A program made the position numbers and the translations under genes. Below the pieces are notes generated by a model that was given only the letters and a program-made list of their open reading frames with translations, was not told where the DNA came from and ran no database searches. Shown here in pieces: positions 1 to 5,179 of a stretch of DNA of 5,322 nt. The DNA is from Nanoarchaeales archaeon (lineage in GTDB: Archaea; Nanobdellota; Nanobdellia; Woesearchaeales; UBA583). The DNA lies in assembly GCA_013215525.1 (NCBI GenBank), contig JABSQY010000110.1, positions 1-5,322 of the forward strand, in the 5' to 3' direction. Positions within the stretch are counted from its first letter, which is position 1, and every line of letters begins with the position of its first letter.

Positions 1-77
1 TTGATTCTGTTACGTGCGAGTTTGCTGTGTGGTATTATGAACTATATGAAAAAATTGGCCGTGAGACTTTAGATTAA
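1..77 (+). CDS. C-terminal end of an unidentified protein (partial, 5' end outside window)
   Basis: The frame starting at base 3 is open from the window edge to a TAA at 75-77. It encodes about 24 residues ending EKIGRETLD, with an aromatic, amphipathic segment (FAVWYYELYEKIG) that looks like a real protein end. The other two + frames give a poorer peptide or an early stop. The stop codon lies inside a hairpin followed by a T-rich tract, which also fits a gene end here. The gene converges on the decayed gene at 203-979. The remaining residues are too few to identify a family. Confidence 0.6.
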   Translation, partial: DSVTCEFAVWYYELYEKIGRETLD

Positions 78-100
78 TCGAAGATTAATCTTTATTATTT
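71..100 (+). terminator. Hairpin plus T-tract overlapping the stop codon
   Basis: AGATTAATC (71-79) pairs with GATTAATCT (83-91) around a GAA loop, a perfect 9-bp stem. It is followed by a T-rich tract at 91-100. The TAA stop at 75-77 is inside the left arm. Archaeal termination depends mainly on T-tracts, so the tract may matter more than the stem. Because GATTAATC is itself palindromic, the same bases can also be read as a tandem direct repeat. Confidence 0.45.
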
Positions 101-103
101 ATT

Positions 104-123
104 AATTCAACGAATGTTGAATT
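104..123. repeat. 8-bp inverted repeat in the convergent intergenic region
   Basis: AATTCAAC (104-111) and GTTGAATT (116-123) form a perfect 8-bp stem around a GAAT loop. The hairpin lies in the 125-bp gap (78-202) between the upstream gene end and the 3' end of the minus-strand array. It could act as a second, bidirectional terminator or 3' mRNA stabiliser. I see nothing else clear in this gap, which is almost entirely A and T. Confidence 0.35.
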
Positions 124-202
124 TTCTATTGATTAGATAAACTTATAATGAGTAAATTATACTCTGATTTATGTTTAGTTTATATTATTTTGAGTGTATG
201 TT

Positions 203-979
203 TTATTTATATTGTCTAAAGAAAGAAAATCTACTTTTTTTAAAAGTAGTATTATCGTTAGAGTATAATATAGTTGGTGTTTGTGATGTGTCGTGTCCTC
301 TTGTAAATGGACCTTGTATTAAAATTCCACTATTTTTGGTTATTAGTGTTGTGTTAGTTGTCATATTTAATCCAGTTGCTAGCATTAAGTTATCTATTTC
401 ATCATTTGAAACTTCTAGGTTATCTTTATTAATTTGATTAAATTTTATTTAAAAGTGAGTTCTTTTAAATTCTTCACTCACGTTATCTATTAATTCCATA
501 TTTTGGAATACATTAAGTTCTAGATAATTACTTAGATTTTCTATTTTTTTATTTATATTATTTAAATAGTTTAATGATGAACCATATTCATTTTTACCTT
601 TAAATTCATTACGTAGATGATTATATAAGTTGAAATGTTCATTTTTGCTTTTTTCAAAATCTGTGTGTGTTTGTTTTGTTATGAATAATTTTTTGTTTTG
701 AGAAAGTCTTAGTATCATTTTTAATCTTTCATCAGCAAGTTTAAGAAAATCTGTGTGTGTAAATTTTGTATAACTTATGTTATCTGTTATTTGGTTTTTT
801 ACTTTTTGAATAGTGTTAATGTACGAAGTTATAATTCTTGAACTTATTACATAATTTGTTTGGTCTTCATCTGTAAGTCCTAAGTCTTCTATTATTATTA
901 AATTCAGTCCACCATTTAGTTCTGAGAAAGGTTGGTTGTGTTGGGCGGATGCTGAGATTATTTTTTCTTCTAAGGTTAT
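203..979 (-). pseudogene. Decayed tandem paralog of the 288-aa gene (ATA at start position, in-frame TAA)
   Basis: One minus-strand frame runs from the codon at 977-979 to a TAA at 203-205, interrupted only by a TAA at 449-451. Both halves match the upstream intact protein in order. The start aligns as ITLEEKI against MRLEETI. IEDLG occurs in both near residue 30, and KLFITK occurs in both (674-691 here, 1549-1566 there, inside a 20-nt identical DNA stretch). LxNxxxxFKxT is shared just before the stop. After the stop come SNDEIDNLMLA against SNEDLKTYMLA and TPTILY against NPVILY. The copy would encode 176 residues, the stop, then 81 residues, and lacks roughly 20 residues of the intact protein's linker around the stop. 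The start is ATA where the relative has ATG, and no in-frame ATG, GTG or TTG exists upstream of 718. Internal ATGs at 718 and 385 could give 89- and 60-aa fragments. The frame is otherwise undamaged, so decay is recent or the halves are still expressed. The function of the family is unknown. Confidence 0.8.
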
Positions 980-1842
980 TTTTCTTCCTTTATTAAATCT
1001 AATTTATATTTCATAAAATTTGTAAAATTTCCATTTTTAAAATTATTTAATGGTCCTTTTGGATATAATATGACTGGATTTTTTAGATTCCCATCATCCA
1101 TTTCCGCTATACCTTGTTGTAGGTACATTTTATGTGAAATCATTAATTCTGTGTTTGATTTGTGATATGGAAAATATGTGTTCATTGCAATTGCTAACAT
1201 ATATGTTTTTAAGTCTTCATTTGAAAATGTATTTTTATCAATGTTTTCTTTACTTGGATTTTTCTCTCCTTGTTTGTAGCCTTTTTCGTATAATTTCGCT
1301 GGATTTTTAGTTTTATATTTTGGTGAAAGTTTCTCATATGCTCGAGTTTCTTTAAATTGGTTTGCCATATTTTCTAATAGTTCATCTGATTCAAATATAC
1401 TATTTTCTAAATTTTTATATAAATATTTTATTTGAGTATCTACTTCTGTTAATTTATTAAACCATTCAGTTCCATTATATTTATTTGATAAATTATTATA
1501 TACTTCATTATATTGTTCATTAGTTTCTAAAACTTGCGCGTATGTACCTTTTGTTATGAATAATTTTTCACCTTTTGATAATTGAGAGATTGTATTTATT
1601 CTTTCACTTGCAAGATTAAGTAATTCTAATTGTTTATTTTCAGAAATCTCTGAATTTTCCATTTTAGTATAAAAGTTCTCTAAAATAAATATATGGGAGG
1701 TTAAAACTCCTTTATCCATCACATAACTTACTGAATATCTTTTTTTACCTAAATCTTCAATTCTTTTACTTTTAATATTACCGTGTGGAATGTATTGGTG
1801 TTTTTCAGTGGTTATATTATCAATTGTTTCTTCTAATCTCAT
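976..1842 (-). CDS. Hypothetical protein, intact founder of a local paralog family (288 aa)
   Basis: I do not recognise this family. The protein is hydrophilic, Lys/Glu/Asn-rich and predicted cytoplasmic, with no signal peptide or membrane segment. Visible parts are a beta-type segment near residues 36-60 (SVSYVMDKGVLTSHIFILENFY), a long helical region at about 65-165 containing LSKGEKLFITK (88-98), a basic linker at about 168-205 (KLSPKYKTKNP, KGYKQGEKNPSK), and a C-terminal block with TYMLAIAMNTYF (213-224) and NPVILYPKGP (255-264). The ATG at 1840-1842 is supported by a TATA-like box 21-30 bases upstream, giving a leaderless mRNA. Its TAA stop at 976-978 overlaps by three bases the ATA codon that begins the decayed copy, so the two were almost certainly one transcript. 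The codon and base composition match the neighbours. A distant relative lies at 2345-3109. Confidence 0.88.
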   Translation of the reverse strand: MRLEETIDNITTEKHQYIPHGNIKSKRIEDLGKKRYSVSYVMDKGVLTSHIFILENFYTKMENSEISENKQLELLNLASERINTISQLSKGEKLFITKGTYAQVLETNEQYNEVYNNLSNKYNGTEWFNKLTEVDTQIKYLYKNLENSIFESDELLENMANQFKETRAYEKLSPKYKTKNPAKLYEKGYKQGEKNPSKENIDKNTFSNEDLKTYMLAIAMNTYFPYHKSNTELMISHKMYLQQGIAEMDDGNLKNPVILYPKGPLNNFKNGNFTNFMKYKLDLIKEEK

Positions 1843-1862
1843 ATTAAATTAAGTATATATAA

Positions 1863-1872
1863 CTTTAAATAT
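1863..1872 (-). promoter_or_regulatory. TATA-like box for the 288-aa gene
   Basis: On the minus strand the bases read ATATTTAAAG, centred about 25 bases upstream of the A of the ATG at 1842. That is the distance expected if transcription starts at or beside the start codon. No purine-rich Shine-Dalgarno motif is present upstream of the start, which supports a leaderless transcript. A second AT run (TATATATA, 1851-1859) is closer than normal for a TATA box. Confidence 0.5.
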
Positions 1873-1882
1873 GTTTCTATTT

Positions 1883-1904
1883 CGTCACTACTACTTAGTG
1901 CACG
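1883..1904. promoter_or_regulatory. Inverted repeat in divergent promoter region, possible operator
   Basis: CGTCACTA (1883-1890) pairs with TAGTG-C-ACG (1896-1904), an 8-bp stem with one bulged base and a 5-base loop. It is immediately upstream of the minus-strand TATA box at 1863-1872 and about 40 bases upstream of the plus-strand box at 1945-1952, so a bound protein could affect both promoters. It is one of the few GC-containing spots in this spacer. Regulation is inferred from position and symmetry only. Confidence 0.3.
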
Positions 1905-1930
1905 TAGTTATTTGTTGATGATTAAAATGG

Positions 1931-1946
1931 AACATTACAAAATGTT
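1931..1946. promoter_or_regulatory. Inverted repeat abutting the DUF192 TATA box
   Basis: AACATT (1931-1936) and AATGTT (1941-1946) form a perfect 6-bp inverted repeat around ACAA. The right arm runs into the TATA-like box at 1945-1952, covering the position of the TFB recognition element. A dimeric regulator bound here would block the DUF192 promoter. In AT-rich DNA a short repeat like this can arise by chance. Confidence 0.25.
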
Positions 1947-1952
1947 TTAAAA
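1945..1952 (+). promoter_or_regulatory. TATA-like box for the DUF192 gene
   Basis: TTTTAAAA is centred about 27 bases upstream of the ATG at 1976, the spacing seen at the other genes of this window. No Shine-Dalgarno motif lies between the box and the start. This supports a leaderless mRNA beginning at or next to the ATG. Confidence 0.5.
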
Positions 1953-1975
1953 GAATAACAACACTATATATTAAT

Positions 1976-2335
1976 ATGTCTAAATTAATTCATAAAGGAA
2001 ATATAATATTACCAAATGTTCAAGTTATGAGAAGTATTTGGAGAATTTCTGTAGGTTTGATGTTTGCTGGGAAAGATGCTATTGAACGTGGCGCTTGCCT
2101 TGTTATGCCCACTAAACAGGATGTTAGATATGGAAGTTCTGTTACAATGTTTTTTTGTTTTTATCCTTATCATATTTTATTTGTTAATTCTAAAATGGAA
2201 GTTGTTGATAGGATTGTTTTAAGGCCGTGGAGGGGAACTTATACACCAAAAGCGCAGGCTCGCTATGTGTTTGAGAGTACTGCTGGTAAATTTAATGATA
2301 TCAAGATTGGTGATAGTGTTGAATTGATTGAATAA
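1976..2335 (+). CDS. DUF192 family protein (119 aa)
   Basis: This matches the DUF192 (UPF0127) family, small beta-rich proteins found in bacteria and archaea whose biochemical role is not established. The family layout is visible in order. GLMF (27-30) follows the WRIS segment. GACLVMP (39-45) stands where most members have a GMLFVF-type strand. VTMFFCFYPYHILFVN (56-71) corresponds to the usual FWMKNT...LDILF block. EVVDRIVLRPW (75-85) is the next strand, then ARYVFESTAGKFNDIKIGD (95-113), matching the typical Y-V-L-E...G...GD ending. It lacks an N-terminal signal peptide, which some bacterial members carry, so a cytoplasmic location is likely. The usual FWM-N-T residues are changed to TMFFCFY, as I would expect for a divergent archaeal member. 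The ATG at 1976 is supported by the TATA box. Its stop is only 9 bases from the stop of the convergent 254-aa gene. It shares a divergent promoter region with the 288-aa gene, but no functional link is evident. Confidence 0.85.
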   Translation: MSKLIHKGNIILPNVQVMRSIWRISVGLMFAGKDAIERGACLVMPTKQDVRYGSSVTMFFCFYPYHILFVNSKMEVVDRIVLRPWRGTYTPKAQARYVFESTAGKFNDIKIGDSVELIE

Positions 2336-2344
2336 TATTATACT

Positions 2345-3109
2345 CTAATTTTTATGTTCTTTATAATTAGATAAATTCATTTTTAATTCTCTTTGATTTC
2401 TTTGCGGTTTTAATAAAGTTAAAGATTTAAATTGTGAACTATCTACTACTGGTCTTTTCTGATACATTGTAGCTGTAATGTTTGTTATTAATATTGTTTC
2501 TTTAAATTTATTATTAAATTGATTTTCAACTTCTGCTACTAAATATAAATCTAATTTTGATTTTTTCAGTTCTTTTCTTAAATATTTATTAATTGCAGGA
2601 TTTGGATTATATCGAATAGAATTAATAAAATGATTATCACGTAAATCATTTACAAAATTCATATAATTATATCTTGAATTTTGTATTTCATCACCCAATT
2701 CTAAATGTGAATCTTGTAAGTTATTTGCTAAAATTTCTAATCTTTCTTCCCATTTTGGATAAATTTTTACATTATGTTTTAATTTTTCTAAACTAGTTTT
2801 AAATTGTTTTTTGAAATCTAAAACGTCTTGTGACATTTTTGGTGTTGTTGTTAATTGTCCAGTTTGTGATAATTTAGTTAATGCTTCTTGTTCTTTTTGT
2901 AAATTTATCATACAAGAAATAATTACATCTAAATTACATTTATTTTTTTCAAGATATCCATTTATTGTAATAACTAAGTCTATCGGCCTTAATATAATGT
3001 CTGAATCTACTACATATTGAATATTATTTGATAAATTTAAATTATTTAATAAAATAGTTGATTTTTTTGTTTCTTTAAAACATATAGAGTCAGTTTTAAA
3101 CCTTGGCAT
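2345..3109 (-). CDS. Hypothetical protein, probable divergent third member of the local paralog family (254 aa)
   Basis: I know of no family for this protein. It is soluble-looking and basic, with no signal peptide or membrane span. By eye it follows the plan of the 288-aa protein at 976-1842. YVVDSDIILRPIDLVITI (32-49) corresponds to YVMDKGVL-TSHIFIL. LTKLSQTGQLTTTP (77-90) corresponds to ISQLSKGEKLFITK. A helical stretch with QDVL...QF...L..L (94-110) corresponds to AQVL...QY...L. LANNLQDSHLELGDE (127-141) corresponds to LYKNLENSIFESDEL. DLYLVAEVENQF (187-198) corresponds to TYMLAIAMNTYF, and LTLLKP (230-235) to VILYPKG. Identity is low and the assignment needs a profile search. The ATG at 3107-3109 (MPRF) is supported by a TTTATAAA box. 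Another ATG at 3111-3113 is out of frame. The gene ends 9 bases from the convergent DUF192 stop. Confidence 0.85.
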   Translation of the reverse strand: MPRFKTDSICFKETKKSTILLNNLNLSNNIQYVVDSDIILRPIDLVITINGYLEKNKCNLDVIISCMINLQKEQEALTKLSQTGQLTTTPKMSQDVLDFKKQFKTSLEKLKHNVKIYPKWEERLEILANNLQDSHLELGDEIQNSRYNYMNFVNDLRDNHFINSIRYNPNPAINKYLRKELKKSKLDLYLVAEVENQFNNKFKETILITNITATMYQKRPVVDSSQFKSLTLLKPQRNQRELKMNLSNYKEHKN

Positions 3110-3130
3110 ACATAACTTTAAAATTCAAGG

Positions 3131-3138
3131 TTTATAAA
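3131..3138 (-). promoter_or_regulatory. TATA box for the 254-aa gene
   Basis: A palindromic TTTATAAA is centred about 25.5 bases upstream of the ATG at 3109. It is close to the archaeal TATA consensus and correctly spaced for a leaderless transcript. Immediately upstream (3140-3153) is a short inverted repeat, CTACT-CGAC-AGTAG, placed where an activator or repressor could contact the TFB region. Confidence 0.65.
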
Positions 3139-3139
3139 T

Positions 3140-3153
3140 CTACTCGACAGTAG
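3140..3153. promoter_or_regulatory. Short inverted repeat upstream of the 254-aa gene promoter
   Basis: CTACT (3140-3144) and AGTAG (3149-3153) pair around CGAC, directly upstream of the TATA box. The following bases, GTAGTTA (3150-3156), also occur at 1904-1910 upstream of the related 288-aa gene. A shared regulator is possible, but the spacing to the TATA box differs (about 12 against 32 bases), so the link is weak. Confidence 0.25.
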
Positions 3154-3205
3154 TTAAATTATCTGATTTTAATAATATTTTATACTAGTTTTGAAAAAAT
3201 AAAAT

Positions 3206-3331
3206 TTACTCTTCTTCTTTTTCAGTTTCATCTAATTTTGATGAATTTATATCATAACTAATCATTAAATTATGTTTTGGTGAAATTATATCAAATCTGT
3301 CTGCTGTTCCTGAAAATGTAAAACTACGCAT
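3206..3331 (-). pseudogene. Displaced duplicate of the 3' end of the 242-aa membrane-protein gene
   Basis: The minus strand encodes SFTFSGTADRFDIISPKH and a YDINSS stretch, then SKLDETEKEEE and a TAA at 3206-3208. The intact gene at 3547-4275 ends SFTFSGTADKFDISSPKH, YDINSI, then a different tail, SNTTENKE. At DNA level 3243-3325 matches 3578-3660 without gaps, 76 of 83 bases by my count, at a fixed offset of 335. Homology stops at 3325, just before the inverted-repeat element. Outside the 83 bp the codons at the very end diverge. A chance ATG at 3329-3331 would give a 41-aa peptide, but this is a gene remnant without signal peptide or membrane anchor and I do not expect a functional product. 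The retained reading frame and mostly conservative changes suggest it is young, or that it exchanges sequence with the intact gene. Confidence 0.8.
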
Positions 3332-3477
3332 CTCACGTTTTTTTCGAGAAAAATCTTAACGTCAAGAAATTAAAATAAATTTCTAAGCCTTTGTCAAATT
3401 GAAAATTTATCAAATCGTCACGTCGAAAGTCATCTTGAGACTTTCTCAGTTTTGGCTAATTTTTCTAAAAAACGAGA
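3331..3477. repeat. Non-coding element bounded by imperfect inverted repeats, with internal hairpins
   Basis: The left arm (3331-3354) reads TCTC-AC-G-TTTTTT-TCG-AGAAAAAT. The right arm (3459-3477), reverse-complemented, reads TCTC-G-TTTTTT-AGAAAAAT. So 19 bases pair, with bulges of 2 and 3 on the left. Inside are a 7-bp stem AGAAATT/AATTTCT (3365-3384), a weak 5-bp stem (3396-3408), and a 7-bp stem GAAAGTC/GACTTTC with a 7-base loop (3425-3445). A 9-bp direct repeat, AAAAAACGA, occurs at 3467-3475 and 3479-3487. There is no significant ORF. It could be a MITE-like element without a transposase, or a multibranched structured RNA. No target-site duplication was found. With 3478-3546 it forms the only sizeable gene-free stretch here (3332-3546, 215 bp). 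The rest of that stretch is plain AT-rich sequence. Confidence 0.55.
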
Positions 3478-3546
3478 CAAAAAACGAAATTTTAGTTTCT
3501 ATATTATAATAGTTTAAGATTTGAAAAATTAAGAAAAATAAATGTT

Positions 3547-4275
3547 TTATTCTTTATTTTCTGTTGTATTACTTATTGAATTAATATCATAACTAATTAC
3601 TAAGTTATGTTTTGGTGAACTTATATCAAATTTGTCTGCTGTTCCTGAAAATGTGAAACTTCCATCGTATGCAAATGTTGTATTATAATTTTTAATTTTA
3701 ATTGAAGAATTTTCAAATTCATAATTAAATGTTTTATCTAATTTTGCAGTTCCAGTTAATTCAGTAAAATGTGCAGATTTTAGTAATAATCTTGTGTTTG
3801 TTTTACCTGAAGAAATTAATGTGAATGCTTTGTCTTGGGTGTTGATTTTAAGTTTCCCATATTCAAGCGTCTGTGTTGTTCCATTAAACACAATTGAATT
3901 ATTTATTTGAACTATTGTTCCTGAAAAATTTTTAAGAGAAATTGTTCCAGCTTCTCCTGTTGATTCTAATGTGCTACTTATAATTGAAAATTGTGTTGAT
4001 TCAATTTCTAAATCTCCACTGTAATTTTCATTAAATGTGTCAAAGTTTCCAGATAATGTTAAAACTCCAACTTCATTTCTATCAAATCCAAAATCAAAGT
4101 CTAAGTCTAGATTAAAGTATAAAAAAATACCTAATATAATTATTAAAATTGCGAAGATGTGTAACTTAAACCATCTAATTTTATCCATTAATCTTTGAAA
4201 CCATGTTTCAGGTTGGTCTTGCTGTGGACCGTTGTTATTTGCTAGTAAATCGTCAGATAAAATTTCATATCCCAT
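3547..4275 (-). CDS. Single-pass membrane protein with beta-rich, sequon-rich outer domain (242 aa)
   Basis: I do not recognise a named family. Residues 1-37 are hydrophilic, with a basic stretch (DKIRWFK) just before one membrane helix at about 38-56 (LHIFAILIIILGIFLYF). The rest, 57-242, alternates beta-type strands and SG/TG turns: LTLSGNF (72-78), YSGDLEI (85-91), NFSGTIVQI (116-124), LTGTAKLD (173-180), FTFSGTADKFD (207-217). These recurring strand-turn units suggest a repetitive beta solenoid or jelly-roll-like fold, reminiscent of OstA/LptA-type sheets, but this is inference. Seven N-X-S/T sequons (N84, N116, N125, N131, N189, N198, N236) all lie after the helix, consistent with an outward, glycosylated C-terminal domain. 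The start at 4273-4275 has a TATA box upstream. The last 30 or so codons are duplicated at 3206-3331. The gene is divergent from the VTT gene, with 79 bp between the starts. Confidence 0.88.
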   Translation of the reverse strand: MGYEILSDDLLANNNGPQQDQPETWFQRLMDKIRWFKLHIFAILIIILGIFLYFNLDLDFDFGFDRNEVGVLTLSGNFDTFNENYSGDLEIESTQFSIISSTLESTGEAGTISLKNFSGTIVQINNSIVFNGTTQTLEYGKLKINTQDKAFTLISSGKTNTRLLLKSAHFTELTGTAKLDKTFNYEFENSSIKIKNYNTTFAYDGSFTFSGTADKFDISSPKHNLVISYDINSISNTTENKE

Positions 4276-4295
4276 ATATTATATTTTATGACAAG

Positions 4296-4308
4296 ATATA
4301 TTTATAAA
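4296..4308 (-). promoter_or_regulatory. TATA box for the 242-aa membrane protein gene
   Basis: On the minus strand the bases read TTTATAAATATAT, centred about 27 bases upstream of the ATG at 4275. It is a strong archaeal TATA match with leaderless spacing. It sits within the 79-bp spacer shared with the divergent VTT gene. Confidence 0.6.
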
Positions 4309-4327
4309 CTTTGTTTAGAACTTTAAG

Positions 4328-4346
4328 TTATAGATAAAATATGAGG
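4328..4346 (+). promoter_or_regulatory. Weak TATA-like box and possible Shine-Dalgarno for the VTT gene
   Basis: TTATAGATA (4328-4336) is centred about 23 bases before the ATG at 4355, slightly close for a leaderless start. TTTAAGTTA at 4322-4330 is an alternative box. Unlike the other genes here, GAGG at 4343-4346 ends 8 bases before the start and could pair with the CCUC of a 16S rRNA tail. An ATG at 4341 is in a different frame and meets a TGA after five codons, so 4355 is the start. Confidence 0.35.
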
Positions 4347-4354
4347 CTGTACTT

Positions 4355-5170
4355 ATGAAACCAAATACAAACCAAAACAATGATTATTATATTGAGATAG
4401 ATGACCCTTACGATGAAATAGAAATAATTTTACCTTCAGAATCAAATAAATCAAGTAATTCTAGAAATATTAGAAAAAAAAAAGCATATAAAAGTAGAAA
4501 TGCTAAATATTCTAAATCCTCAGGATTTAGTTTAAAGTGGCCATTTATTATATTATTTGTTGGATTAATTTATTTATTTTATGAACCAATGCTTTCATAC
4601 ATTATGAGTATGTTGAAATCGAATCCTACTATTTATTCATATTATCTATATTTTGAAAGCGAGATTGCTAATAATTCTATTGTTGGGATGTTATATACTG
4701 CAATTTTTGGAAGTTTATTCTTTTTAGCAATTCCTTCGGAAGCTTTATTTGTATATTTTTTAGATTTAAAAAATTATCCAGGTGTTTTGATTTTACTTCT
4801 TATGGTTGCTGGAAATGTTATTGGTTTAATTATTAATTACTTGTTTGGACGTTTACTGGGGGAAAGATTTGTTGCTAAAATTTTTTCTAAAAACTTCGAG
4901 AAATATCAAGAGAAAATTAATTCTAGTGGTGGTTGGATTTTGTTGTTAGGAAACATTTTCCCAGGTCCAATTGAATTAATAACTGTGTTCTATGGAAGTT
5001 TTAAGTTTCCATTAGGACAATATATATATTTAGTTTTTATGGGTAGATTAATCAAATATATTATTCTATTTGTATTATTTACATTTTATTGGGATTCTAT
5101 TACTTTATTTTATGATGATATTTTAGGTGAATTTTCAAATATTAAAGATATTTATTCCTCTTTAATTTAA
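4355..5170 (+). CDS. VTT/DedA-type (TVP38/TMEM64-like) integral membrane protein (271 aa)
   Basis: This resembles the VTT (SNARE-associated, DedA/TVP38) superfamily of membrane proteins linked to lipid scrambling or undecaprenyl-phosphate-type carrier flipping in characterised members. A hydrophilic N-terminus has an acidic patch (DDPYDEIE, 16-23) then a basic one (RNIRKKKAYKSR, 38-49). TM1 is about 61-84 and TM2 about 108-135, containing IPSEA (126-130). The TM3 region has the family glycine pattern G153NVIG157...Y162LFGRLLG169. A probable re-entrant segment follows, GGWILLLGNIFPGPIEL (192-208), then FYGS (212-215) and a last helix in the region 221-246 with GRLIKY (230-235). Length fits the family, apart from the extended charged N-terminus. 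The arginine usually found around the second proline motif (F-P-G-x-R type) appears to be missing: N200, then P203-G-P-I-E207. The substrate is unknown. It shares the 4276-4354 spacer with the divergent surface-protein gene. Confidence 0.85.
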   Translation: MKPNTNQNNDYYIEIDDPYDEIEIILPSESNKSSNSRNIRKKKAYKSRNAKYSKSSGFSLKWPFIILFVGLIYLFYEPMLSYIMSMLKSNPTIYSYYLYFESEIANNSIVGMLYTAIFGSLFFLAIPSEALFVYFLDLKNYPGVLILLLMVAGNVIGLIINYLFGRLLGERFVAKIFSKNFEKYQEKINSSGGWILLLGNIFPGPIELITVFYGSFKFPLGQYIYLVFMGRLIKYIILFVLFTFYWDSITLFYDDILGEFSNIKDIYSSLI

Positions 5171-5179
5171 TTAGTTTAA

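Noticed and set aside
171..437. 88-aa open frame on the + strand
   Set aside because: It lies antisense to the C-terminal part of the decayed paralog, whose homology to the intact copy explains this DNA. It has no promoter with the usual spacing and no recognisable protein character.
449..451. TAA read as a sense codon (recoding or altered genetic code)
   Set aside because: The genes at 976, 1976, 3547 and 4355 all terminate with TAA, so TAA is an ordinary stop here.
203..718. Two separate small genes, 60 aa (203-385) and 89 aa (449-718)
   Set aside because: They are in the same frame, joined by one stop codon, and align consecutively to one longer protein, so they are pieces of a single broken gene.
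2811..3020. 69-aa open frame on the + strand
   Set aside because: It is antisense inside the 254-aa gene, has Cys-rich low-quality composition typical of a shadow frame, and has no TATA box at the expected distance.
3331..3477. tRNA-like cloverleaf
   Set aside because: Although branched, the segment has no T-loop GTTCGA-type consensus, no D-loop pattern and no 7-bp acceptor stem with the right spacing on either strand.
3326..3490. Target-site duplication flanking the inverted-repeat element
   Set aside because: I compared flanks at three possible boundaries (TCTC/GAGA, CG/CG and the second AAAAAACG) and found no matching direct repeat of 3 bp or more, so transposition is not shown.
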